From NCBI GenBank assembly GCA_963787285.1, contig CAWBCM010000010.1, positions 97,759-161,758 on the forward strand: a stretch of DNA of 64,000 nucleotides, written 5' to 3'. Below are positions 57,222 to 64,000 of the stretch, one piece after another. Each line of letters opens with the position of its first letter. Position 1 is the first letter of the stretch. The DNA comes from JAHEJN01 sp963787285 (GTDB lineage: Bacteria; Actinomycetota; Acidimicrobiia; Acidimicrobiales; JAHEJN01). Position numbers and translations under genes: made by a program. The notes under the pieces are model-generated. The model was given only the letters and a program-made list of their open reading frames with translations, did not search any database and was not told where the DNA came from.

Positions 57222-58787
57222 ATGCTGCGGCTGCGCCAGGTTTCCCTCGCCCTCGCTGCGACCTTCGTCGCCCTGGTGGCGCTGTGGATGTTCGACTCGA
57301 GGGGCACCGTCGAGCAGAGCGCGGATCAGGCCCCGACGCCATCGGCGGACCCCCCACCCGAGGCGGCCCCCACTCCTTCTCCTGCGGTCGATGCTCCCAC
57401 CCCCGAACCGACTCCTGTGCCGATCCTGGTCGACGTTCCCACCATCGACCTTGCGTCGGTCGGTGAACCCCAGGCGGGCGGAGTGCAAGGCGTCCTCACC
57501 TTCCGCGGCAACGCCACCCGCACCTTCGACGGCACCGGACCGGCCCCACGGAATCCGGTGATCCGGTGGGCGGTACCCTCGCCACCGGGTCTGTGCGAGC
57601 TCGCGCCGGTCGATCCGGAGAGTCCCCGGTGTGGCATCGGTTGGACGGGTCAGCCCGCGGTGTTCGTGCGTGAGGGACGGACATGGGTCGTCGTCGGCGC
57701 CCTCGACGGCAACGTGTACTTCCTCGATGCCGGTTCGGGAACGTCGATCATCGAGCCCTTCGCCTTCGACGGGCCGGTCGAGTCGACGCCCACCATCGAC
57801 CCCGACGGGCTGGCGCTCGCGTACGTGGGCGGATCCGACGGCACGTTCCGCATCCTGTCGTTCGATCGACCCGAGGGCGCCACCGAACTCTGGCGACTCG
57901 AGGCCGGCGACTTCACCGATGTGCGCACGAGCGACGACTGGGACTCCTCGGCGTTGGTGGCCGGTGACCTTATGGTCCTGGGGGGAGAGAACGGTCGCCT
58001 GATCGTGGTGAAACTCGCCAAGTCGACCGATGTCGAAGGCTTCGCCACCGTCGACCCGGTCGTCGTGTGGAGCGCGCCCACCTGGGACGAGCAGCTCGAC
58101 AGCGACCTCGGTGCAGTCGACCCGTCGGCCGATCCGGGGTTCTCGGTCGAGGCCTCGGTTGCGATGTCGGGCAGCACGGTGTGGACGGTGAACTCGGCCG
58201 GCCTCGTGCTCGGGTGGGACCTCCGCCCGCTCGAGAGCGGCGGGCAACCCCAGCAGGTGTTCCGGTTCTGGATGGGCGACGACGCCGACGCGACGATCGT
58301 GGTCGACCCGAGTGGTGATCTCTTCGTCGGTCAGATCGGTACTCGTGCCTCGGCACGGATCGGCGAGACCGGTCACCTGGCGCGGCTCGATCCGGACAGC
58401 GCCGATCCGCTGGTGTGGACGTTCCTCGACAGCACAGAACGGTTCCAGGGCGTCCGCTCGACGCTCGCCCCCCACCGCGACGTGGTCTATGTCACCACCA
58501 ACGCCGGCCGCTTGCTGGCCATCGACGCCGCCAGCGGTGTGGTGCGCTGGGACACCCAGCTGGCGGGCCCACTGTGGGGATCGCCGGTCGTCGTCGACGA
58601 CGTGCTGATCGTGGGCGACTGCGCCGGTGTCCTGCGCGGCTACGACGTGAGCGACACCACTGTCGTGCCAACCCTGCTCTTCGAGACCGCGATCGGTGGC
58701 TGTCTGGAGGGCACTCCGGTCGTGTGGGACGGGGTGATCTTCATCGGTGACCGAGACGGTCGCATCTTCGCCCTCGCCGACAACTGA
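57222..58787 (+). CDS. PQQ-like beta-propeller protein, membrane-anchored
   Basis: A 521-residue protein with a single N-terminal membrane helix (about 7-24, LALAATFVALVALWMF) and a Pro-rich linker. The rest has repeated propeller strands such as GNVYFLDAGSG, LVAGDLMVLGGENGRL, GRLLAIDAASGVVRWDTQ and GRIFALADN. Such WD/PQQ-like propellers bind cofactors or scaffold partners; here the tryptophan docking and PQQ-binding residues are not clearly conserved, so quinoprotein activity is unproven. Start ATG 57222 is 51 bases after the DUF11 gene, with which it shares direction. Four Cys are scattered, perhaps forming disulfides outside the cell. Confidence 0.82.
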   Translation: MLRLRQVSLALAATFVALVALWMFDSRGTVEQSADQAPTPSADPPPEAAPTPSPAVDAPTPEPTPVPILVDVPTIDLASVGEPQAGGVQGVLTFRGNATRTFDGTGPAPRNPVIRWAVPSPPGLCELAPVDPESPRCGIGWTGQPAVFVREGRTWVVVGALDGNVYFLDAGSGTSIIEPFAFDGPVESTPTIDPDGLALAYVGGSDGTFRILSFDRPEGATELWRLEAGDFTDVRTSDDWDSSALVAGDLMVLGGENGRLIVVKLAKSTDVEGFATVDPVVVWSAPTWDEQLDSDLGAVDPSADPGFSVEASVAMSGSTVWTVNSAGLVLGWDLRPLESGGQPQQVFRFWMGDDADATIVVDPSGDLFVGQIGTRASARIGETGHLARLDPDSADPLVWTFLDSTERFQGVRSTLAPHRDVVYVTTNAGRLLAIDAASGVVRWDTQLAGPLWGSPVVVDDVLIVGDCAGVLRGYDVSDTTVVPTLLFETAIGGCLEGTPVVWDGVIFIGDRDGRIFALADN

Positions 58788-58809
58788 CCGGGTCTGCGAT
58801 GATGCGTCG

Positions 58810-59850
58810 GTGAAGATCATCGAGCTCACCACCGTCGACGGGTTCATCGCCGTCGATCTGCACGATCCCGACACGACATCGGTGGGCATCGTCCGTTCGG
58901 CGCCCAAGATCCTCCAGAGCGGTGCCATCGAGCTCGCCCGGTCGCTCACCTACACCTTCGCCGTCCTGGAACAGCAGCGCTCGGGCGCGTCAGCCGGTGT
59001 CAACGCGGCCCCGGCCGATCGACCCGAGGCCATTGCCGCCTTCGTCGACGAGGTGCGCCCGATGGTCGAGGCGGCGTCGTTTCTCGCCGACCCGGGCAAG
59101 GGAGTCGAGCCGGGCGACATCGAGCCCCTCGGCGAGGTCGATCCGCGCTCGCCACTGCGCCTCGACCGGATCGAGGGGTCGGTGCTCACCGACCACCTCA
59201 CCGGAGTCGGCGCGGCCGCGGCCGCCTCCGCCGCCGCCGGGGATCTCGACGGTCGGGCCGTGGCCATCGAGGGGTTCGACCGACAAGGCCCGGCCCTCGC
59301 TCGCCAGGTCGTCGAGTGGGGCGGCAAGGTCGTGGCCCTCTCCACCTCGGCCGGTTCGGTGACCGCGCCCACCGGCTTCGACATCGCCTCGGTCGACGCG
59401 ACCTGGCGGGCCGAAGGCGACCAGATGGTCGCCCGGTTGGGCGAGGTCGATCCCGCATGGAAGATCTTCGGAGCGCCCTGTGACGTCCTGTTCACCGGCT
59501 CGAAGATGGGTGCGCTGAGCCACCAGGGGGCGGGGTTCGTGAAGGCGTCGGTGGTGGTGCCGTCGGCACCCATTCCGGTGACCACCAAGGCCTTCGCCGT
59601 ACTGCGGCGGGCCGGGACAACGGTGGTTCCCGACTTCGTGTCGACCGCGGGTCCGGTCTTTGCCATGTGGCCGGCCGACGATGCGACTGCGGCATCGGTC
59701 GAGGCCGAGGCGGTTTCGACCATCACCGACCTCATGGGCGAGCTGGGGAGCCATGCCGAGGGCCCGCTGCTCGGTGGCTGCTACAAGGCCGAGGCGTTCC
59801 TGGCCACGTGGCGGGAGTCCCTTCCCTTCGGCCGCCCTCTCGCCGCTTGA
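58810..59850 (+). CDS. Glu/Leu/Phe/Val dehydrogenase-like oxidoreductase
   Basis: A 346-residue protein. The N-terminal part matches the dimerisation domain of the amino-acid dehydrogenase family (RSLTYTFAVLEQQRSGASAGVNA). The Rossmann part contains GRAVAIEGFDRQGPALARQVVEWGGKVVAL, and the C-terminus has PCDVLFTGSKMGALS and VVPDFVSTAGPVFA, equivalent to the usual PCA...N and P-D-N region. The catalytic Lys expected in the N-terminal GGxKGG region is not visible, so substrate and activity are uncertain; an actinobacterial sub-family is likely. GTG 58810 is chosen because homologous sequence starts there. Confidence 0.8.
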   Translation: MKIIELTTVDGFIAVDLHDPDTTSVGIVRSAPKILQSGAIELARSLTYTFAVLEQQRSGASAGVNAAPADRPEAIAAFVDEVRPMVEAASFLADPGKGVEPGDIEPLGEVDPRSPLRLDRIEGSVLTDHLTGVGAAAAASAAAGDLDGRAVAIEGFDRQGPALARQVVEWGGKVVALSTSAGSVTAPTGFDIASVDATWRAEGDQMVARLGEVDPAWKIFGAPCDVLFTGSKMGALSHQGAGFVKASVVVPSAPIPVTTKAFAVLRRAGTTVVPDFVSTAGPVFAMWPADDATAASVEAEAVSTITDLMGELGSHAEGPLLGGCYKAEAFLATWRESLPFGRPLAA

Positions 59851-59853
59851 CCG

Positions 59854-60300
59854 TCAGTCGCGGCCGAGAGGACCCCACGAGCCGGTCAGGACCGGAGTGC
59901 GTGCCGCGGCCACCGCTTCGGACGACAAGGACACGACGATCTCGGCTTCGAGGTGGTCGACCCACTCGGCCAGTGCTTCGACCGCCCCGTCGGGGCCGGC
60001 CCGCCACCAGTCCTGTTGCACGTCGAGATCGGTACGCCATAGCACCGCCTCGACGGCTCGGCGCTGGACCCCGCTCACCCCGGTGAAGGTGGTCTCGGTT
60101 GCCAGCAGCGCCTCACCCCGCGGCGGGGTGAACGACTCGCCATCGTCGACGGCGCGCACGGTGACCCGTTCCGTGAGCTGATGGCCGAGCGCCGGGTCAT
60201 CGGGCTCCAGCACCAGGTCGTACCGAACGATCAGACGGCGCCGACCCGGATGACCGGCGACATGATCGCTCTCGAGGGTGGCATGGAGGATCGTCGCCAT
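59854..60300 (-). CDS. Uncharacterised cytoplasmic protein
   Basis: A 148-residue protein with no signal or membrane segment, starting MATILHATLESDH. It has a basic GRRRLIVRYDLVLEPDD stretch, a FTPPRGE segment and a Trp-rich DWWRAGP region, with regular alternating beta and helix. I recognise no family. It lies seven bases after the universal stress protein gene stop on the same strand, so the two are probably one operon, and its own stop converges with the dehydrogenase gene at 59850. The ATG at 60298-60300 is used. Confidence 0.7.
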   Translation of the reverse strand: MATILHATLESDHVAGHPGRRRLIVRYDLVLEPDDPALGHQLTERVTVRAVDDGESFTPPRGEALLATETTFTGVSGVQRRAVEAVLWRTDLDVQQDWWRAGPDGAVEALAEWVDHLEAEIVVSLSSEAVAAARTPVLTGSWGPLGRD

Positions 60301-60307
60301 CGACAGC

Positions 60308-60781
60308 TCAGGATACGGGCTCGTCGGATTCAGCCGTCGTCGAATGGACGATCATCACGCTGCACGGCGCATGGTGGGCGACCTTCGTGGACACACTGCC
60401 CTGGAGCAGTCGCCGGCCCAGTCCGAGGCCACGCGAACCGACGACGATCAGGTCGGCGTGCACCTCCTCGGCGACGTCGAGGATCGCGTCGGTGCCGTTC
60501 ATGGGGCGCACGTGTTCGTGGGGTTGGAGGTCCATCGTGCGCAGGATCATGGCCGCCTCGTCGACGGACTCGGCGGCGAGCGCGTCGGTACGCAGGGTGT
60601 CGTGGAACTCGAGCGGCAGATCCCTCGCCATCCGGTTCAGCTCGGCCCCGCTGTATGGCCGATGCCCACTGACCACGTGCACTCGTTCGACGCCGGCGGC
60701 AAGGGCGAGTTCACCGGCCACTCGAACGGCAGCCTCGGCCGGCGCCGAGCCGTCGGTGCCGACCACGATTGTCGAGAACAT
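60308..60781 (-). CDS. Universal stress protein UspA family
   Basis: A 157-residue single-domain protein. It starts STIVVGTDGSAPAEAAVR and ends with VVGSRGLGLGRRLLQGSVSTKVAHHAPCSVMIV, containing the ATP-binding G-x2-G-x9-G-S loop. ATP-binding Usp proteins support survival in growth arrest. The next gene on this strand, 59854, follows within 7 bases. The ATG at 60779-60781 is typical; the promoter must lie in the 100-base gap before the tRNA-Ala. Confidence 0.92.
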   Translation of the reverse strand: MFSTIVVGTDGSAPAEAAVRVAGELALAAGVERVHVVSGHRPYSGAELNRMARDLPLEFHDTLRTDALAAESVDEAAMILRTMDLQPHEHVRPMNGTDAILDVAEEVHADLIVVGSRGLGLGRRLLQGSVSTKVAHHAPCSVMIVHSTTAESDEPVS

Positions 60782-60885
60782 GATGTATCCCTCCCATGCC
60801 TACCGTCGCCATTGTCCTCGCCGAGCGAGCGGTCCGGGAGAGTACAAAGTCCTGCGCAGCCAATACCCTGATGCCGTCCCGTTTC

Positions 60886-60959
60886 GGGGGTGTAGCTCAG
60901 TTGGCTAGAGCACCTGCTTTGCAAGCAGGAAGTCGTGGGTTCGAGTCCCATCACCTCCA
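60886..60959 (+). tRNA. tRNA-Ala (TGC)
   Basis: Acceptor GGGGGTG (60886) pairs with CACCTCC (60952-60958), including G3-U70, the alanine identity pair; discriminator A. The anticodon loop CTTTGCAAG gives TGC. CCA is not encoded. Its 3' half probably serves as the attachment site of the adjacent integrase. Confidence 0.97.
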
Positions 60960-61018
60960 CACCCTCTGACCAGGCATGATACGGTATTTCGGAATCCGGT
61001 GAGCGCCCCAAAAATCGC

Positions 61019-61040
61019 CGATGTATCAGCGATGTATCAG
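61019..61040. repeat. 11-base perfect tandem duplication CGATGTATCAG
   Basis: Two consecutive copies of CGATGTATCAG, upstream of the integrase start and 60 bases after the tRNA-Ala. They may be arm-type recombinase sites or a regulator site. Both copies are directly visible. Confidence 0.8.
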
Positions 61041-61072
61041 AATTCATGCCGGATCAGACAGGAGAAGGCGGC

Positions 61073-62209
61073 ATGGCCTGGAAGTCGACGGGACAACCGA
61101 CAGTGCGGAAGCAGCGCGACAAGTGGGTCGTGCGCGTCGATGGCATCGACACCGCGACCGGCAAACACCGACCGCGCCAACTCGGCACCTTCACCTCGCA
61201 GCGGTCGGCCAACGCCGCGGCCCGGTCGTTTCGGATCGAGGACGCCGTCGCCGACAGGGGAACGGTGAGCTGGCTGGTGCGTCGCTACGTGTCCGGTCGC
61301 ACCGACATCTCGGTGAAGGCCCGCGAGCAGTACGAGTGGGCGATCCCCCACATCGAGAACGGCCTCGGTGCGATCCAAGTCGGCCGACTCGACCGTGAGG
61401 ACGTCGCCGGCTGGATCGAGGCGCTGGCCGCCGGGGGTCGCCTGTCGAAGCGGAGCGTGCAGGTGTGCCGGACCGTGCTGCGGGCTGCGCTGAACGAGGC
61501 GGTCGAGGAGGGCATGATCTCGCGCTCCCCTGCCGCTCGAGTTGCGCTGCCTCGAACTGTCGCCAAGCAGGTGCCCGAGAAGGAGGCGGTTGCCTGGACC
61601 GGCGACCAGGTCAAGGCGTTCCTAGAGGCGACCGCCGACCATCGCTGGGCCATCGCCTTCCGGCTCGGCGTGCTGTACGGCCTCCGTCGCAGCGAGGTGC
61701 TGGCTCTCCGCTGGGACGACCTCGACACCAACGCCGACACGCTGCGCATCGACGAATCGCTCGTCGCCACCAACATCGGCGCCACGTGGAGCAACGCCAA
61801 GAACGAACGGTCACGCCGCACGATCCCGATCGACGAGATCACCATGCGAGTGTTCCAGTCACGCCGCGCCGCCCAGGCGGCCGAGCGACTTGCTGCCGGC
61901 CCGGGTTGGGAGGACACCGACCTCATCACCACCACACGCATGGGCGGGCTGGTTTACCCGAGCAACTTCGACCGGGCGCTCGCCAACATCGTTCGGCAGG
62001 TCGGCTTGCCGAGGCTGACGAGCCACGGCCTCCGCCACACCGCAGCGACTCACATGGTGAAGAACGCCACCGACCTCGGCGAGCTACGAGCCATCGCCGA
62101 CCTCCTGGGCCACAGCCCCGAGATCCTGCTCAACACCTACGCCCACGCCCTCCCGGACAAGCGGGAAAGCATCGTCGCTCGGCTGGGCAACCGCACTCCA
62201 CGAACCTGA
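61073..62209 (+). CDS. Tyrosine recombinase/phage-type integrase
   Basis: A 378-residue site-specific recombinase. An N-terminal arm-binding/AP2-like segment (1-50) and a SAM-like core-binding domain (about 65-150) precede the catalytic domain (about 170-370). Catalytic residues in order are Arg in YGLRRSEVLALRW, Lys region, His-x2-Arg in LTSHGLRHTAATHM, His in LLGHSPEI and the nucleophile Tyr in LNTYAHALPD. It lies 110 bases after tRNA-Ala in the same orientation, the standard layout of elements integrated into a tRNA 3' end. The ATG at 61073 has AGGAGAAGG upstream; ATG 61046 would add nine residues. No excisionase is seen. Confidence 0.92.
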   Translation: MAWKSTGQPTVRKQRDKWVVRVDGIDTATGKHRPRQLGTFTSQRSANAAARSFRIEDAVADRGTVSWLVRRYVSGRTDISVKAREQYEWAIPHIENGLGAIQVGRLDREDVAGWIEALAAGGRLSKRSVQVCRTVLRAALNEAVEEGMISRSPAARVALPRTVAKQVPEKEAVAWTGDQVKAFLEATADHRWAIAFRLGVLYGLRRSEVLALRWDDLDTNADTLRIDESLVATNIGATWSNAKNERSRRTIPIDEITMRVFQSRRAAQAAERLAAGPGWEDTDLITTTRMGGLVYPSNFDRALANIVRQVGLPRLTSHGLRHTAATHMVKNATDLGELRAIADLLGHSPEILLNTYAHALPDKRESIVARLGNRTPRT

Positions 62210-63111
62210 TTTCCAGTCAGCCAAAGGTGTGATCCAAAGGCCGCTCGGAGACAACCCACGACGAAGGATCAGGAGTCGGGTCGGAGCCATCCGCCAAACG
62301 CGTTCTAGGCCCGTGACCTGCTATTTCGTCCGCCGACTTGTCCCCCTAGTGATGTTGGATTCGCCCAGTACTGGCGAATCTGTTGGATGGAATATTGGAT
62401 TTTGGGCGGCCATCCCGCCGAGATCGCTGACGACTCGGATCCCGGCGTAGACGCGGCGAACCTGTCCTGAGACAACGGCCTGTGGGGAGATCACGATCAA
62501 CGTTCCCGACGCTGTCTTGCCCTAATCATGAGTCACCCCGGTTCAAGAGCTCTGGCCTCCGGTCTCCGACACCGCCGCTGCATGTTGCGCACAGGGCCTA
62601 CGAACCGCGCTTCGTGCCGTTGCCGGACAACTGCTGAGCCGGGCGAGGAGCGTGATTATCGATTGGGCTTCGAGCTGCAAAACCCACTCGACTTCGCCGG
62701 TACTGCCCCGTCGTTCACTCGCCTCCAGGCGAACATTTCCGAGTGGGTCACGGTCGCTGTTGATGGCACAGCGCGCCCGCCTTCAGTGCCGTTCGAGCGC
62801 ACCGTTGACTGGCCGACTCACGGAACGGGGACCGTCTGATTTTGTGCGCAACCGGAATGATCTGAGGGTCCATGACTGGGAGTCGTGGGCTGGAGAAGAT
62901 CACTCCGATGACTACGAACACTGACATCACGACAACGAACGAGACGATCCTGGCAGGCTGAGTTCGCCGCCGCGTAGCGTCCCGTTGGTTGTGACGAGTC
63001 GGCGATCCGCGAGAAGGCTGCCGAACGCGTCGATCGTGCCCGCCATGACTGCGTCTAGTTGACCGGCGACGACGGTTGGTTGACTGGTCCGGCCGCAGTA
63101 TTCTCGCCGCG
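62210..63111. other. Gene-poor stretch of the putative integrated element
   Basis: About 900 bases with only short, unconvincing ORFs. One, 62528-62839 on the plus strand, has a protein-like C-terminus (LGFELQNPLDFAGTAP) but no ribosome site or recognisable family, so it may be a gene remnant. Base composition is lower in GC than the flanking genes. An inverted repeat at 62358-62380 is listed separately. Confidence 0.5.
62358..62380. repeat. Imperfect palindrome flanked by TTGGAT repeats
   Basis: GATTCGCC (62358-62365) and GGCGAATC (62373-62380) surround CAGTACT. TGTTGGAT occurs at 62353-62360 and again at 62381-62388, with a third TTGGAT close by. The pattern resembles a regulator or recombination site in the integrated element. 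Confidence 0.5.
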
Positions 63112-63630
63112 ATGACGGACATTCAGAAGAGGACCTGGTGGAATGCGGTCGTCGGACTGCTCGCGGCGCTCACGTTGTTGCTGGGAGCGTGCGGAGGCGA
63201 CGACGACACCGCGTCCGGCGATAGAAATCCGGCGGCGGACGACGGCGGCGATTCGGAGCCGTCCGACGCCGGAAGCGGTGGGGAACCGGGTGACTCCGAC
63301 GGTGGCAGCTCGGACGCCGACGCCGACGACGACTTCCCCATTCCCCGACCCGACGGACTCGTGCTCGACGCGCTGGCGGACTCCGGCATCGACTCGCCCG
63401 GTCAGCGGCAGCTGTACTACGAGGACGGCGACTTCGACCGAGTGGTGGCCTTCTACGACGACTGGACCACCGAGGACGGCGGTTGGACGCGGAGTGAGAG
63501 TGCCGGAAGCGTCGTGTTCTCGGGCTCCGACACCGAGCGAGTCCGGACGATCAGCATCAAACCGGGCCACGACCCCGGAGCACAAGCGGACGGTCCGGTG
63601 ACATACGTGCTACTCATCGAAGACGGCTGA
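63112..63630 (+). CDS. Small acidic lipoprotein, uncharacterised
   Basis: A 172-residue protein with lipoprotein signal WWNAVVGLLAALTLLLGACGG (lipobox Cys about residue 27). A strongly acidic Asp/Ser/Gly linker (about 30-85) and a compact C-terminal domain with YEDGDFDRVVAFYDDW, GSVVFSGSDTERVRTISI and VTYVLLIEDG follow. The domain resembles small exported proteins of unknown function seen beside integrated elements, but no family is recognised. The ATG at 63112 gives a normal signal. It is the first convincing gene after the integrase. Confidence 0.75.
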   Translation: MTDIQKRTWWNAVVGLLAALTLLLGACGGDDDTASGDRNPAADDGGDSEPSDAGSGGEPGDSDGGSSDADADDDFPIPRPDGLVLDALADSGIDSPGQRQLYYEDGDFDRVVAFYDDWTTEDGGWTRSESAGSVVFSGSDTERVRTISIKPGHDPGAQADGPVTYVLLIEDG

Positions 63631-63856
63631 GTCGCTCATCCTGTCGGACCTCGTCGATTCGAGCGTGTTCGGTAGGCTGTACGACATCTGGCGTGCCCGA
63701 AAGTGCCGTTGCAGGGCACCCGATATCGGCGCCTGGTAATCACGACCGAGATCAAGCGAGCCGCGCCACAGAACGGCCCGAGTGCGGCGTCACGTAATCG
63801 CGTCGCCAATCCGGCTTCAAAGGCGCTCAGCGGTAGCGCAGATCGGCGGTTCGGCG
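63631..63856. other. Short intergenic stretch
   Basis: No convincing gene or structure was seen between the lipoprotein stop and the partial gene at 63857. The minus-strand ORF here lacks a ribosome site and family similarity. Confidence 0.4.
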
Positions 63857-64000
63857 CTACCTCGGCGGGAGCCAATTGGCGACGAACGCATCCATTGACT
63901 CGTACCGGGCGTACACGGCGCGCTCGATCATGCTCCAGCGCGCAACTACCTCGACGGGGTCGTCGTGATAAGTGCAGAATGGGTCACCAGCAATGCGTCG
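63857..64000 (-). CDS. Unknown protein, partial (start off right edge)
   Basis: The last 47 codons of a minus-strand gene are readable: a frame containing PFCTYHDDPVEVVARWSMIE and AVYARYESMDAFVANWLPPR ends in TAG at 63857-63859. The residue pattern and codon use look coding, unlike the shadows around it. The N-terminus lies beyond the window, so no function can be assigned. It may be cargo of the integrated element. Confidence 0.55.
   Translation of the reverse strand, partial: RRIAGDPFCTYHDDPVEVVARWSMIERAVYARYESMDAFVANWLPPR

Noticed and set aside
62652..62924. Plus-strand ORF of 90 residues
   Set aside because: It is a shadow of the frame at 62528 with no supporting signals.
63636..63875. 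Minus-strand ORF beyond the lipoprotein
   Set aside because: No ribosome site or plausible family pattern; the partial gene from 63857 in another frame is the better reading.

Overview
The window looks like a chromosomal segment of a high-GC actinobacterium, most likely class Acidimicrobiia (Ilumatobacter-like). That placement is inferred from gene content: the conserved dnaX-ybaB-recR block beside the small SRP RNA and a tRNA-Ser, a DEAD-box helicase with a DUF3516 tail, a WS/DGAT acyltransferase, a DUF3179 lipoprotein, a DivIVA-domain protein, Gram-positive type gnd, lipid-type AMP-forming ligases and several secreted FG-GAP repeat proteins. Most genes use ATG or GTG starts and lie close together. 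Layout: 1-2.7 kb is a leftward operon of a FEN-like nuclease, a GNAT-HD fusion and a LigD polymerase-domain protein (cut by the left edge). 2.8-10.7 kb holds a DivIVA-like protein, thiolase, an M23 peptidase, an FG-GAP secreted protein, a ParA ATPase, a CBS protein and a membrane protein. 10.8-18 kb holds the helicase, an alpha/beta hydrolase, WS/DGAT, DUF3179 and an SDR. 18-24.8 kb holds a PqqD-like/unknown pair, a carotenoid oxygenase, a Nudix hydrolase, an acyl-CoA ligase and an ECF sigma/membrane anti-sigma-like pair. 25-32.6 kb holds an RCC1/FG-GAP surface protein, a three-gene operon (monooxygenase, GrdB-like protein with in-frame UGA, CoA ligase) and two Cys-repeat lipoproteins. 32.6-38.6 kb is central carbon metabolism: pyruvate carboxylase, zwf, gnd. 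38.9-42.8 kb is recR-ybaB-dnaX, SRP RNA, tRNA-Ser(GGA) and a rhomboid. 43-51 kb holds an SDR, a broken PGA-hydrolase-like gene, a CSLREA/FG-GAP protein, tadA with tRNA-Ser(CGA), a Flp pilin, an ABC exporter and xseA-xseB. 51-60.8 kb holds a two-component system, secreted repeat proteins, a beta-propeller, a Glu/Leu-dehydrogenase-like enzyme and a universal stress protein. From 60.9 kb a tRNA-Ala(TGC) is followed by a tyrosine integrase and gene-poor DNA, as expected for an integrated element running off the right edge. The strongest novelty is at 27.5-28.4 kb. A glycine/betaine/sarcosine/D-proline reductase selenoprotein-B-like gene is split by one in-frame TGA exactly at the first position of a (U/C)PVC redox motif, and a hairpin matching the bacterial SECIS geometry lies immediately downstream. 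If real, this is a selenoprotein in a lipid-type CoA-ligase operon of a free-living actinobacterium. A second window-wide pattern is that at least seven genes, including recR, zwf and the helicase, are interrupted by apparent single-base indels. This suggests either a draft sequence with indel errors or unusual gene decay, and it should be settled first. No CRISPR array, rRNA operon, insertion sequence or replication origin was seen.
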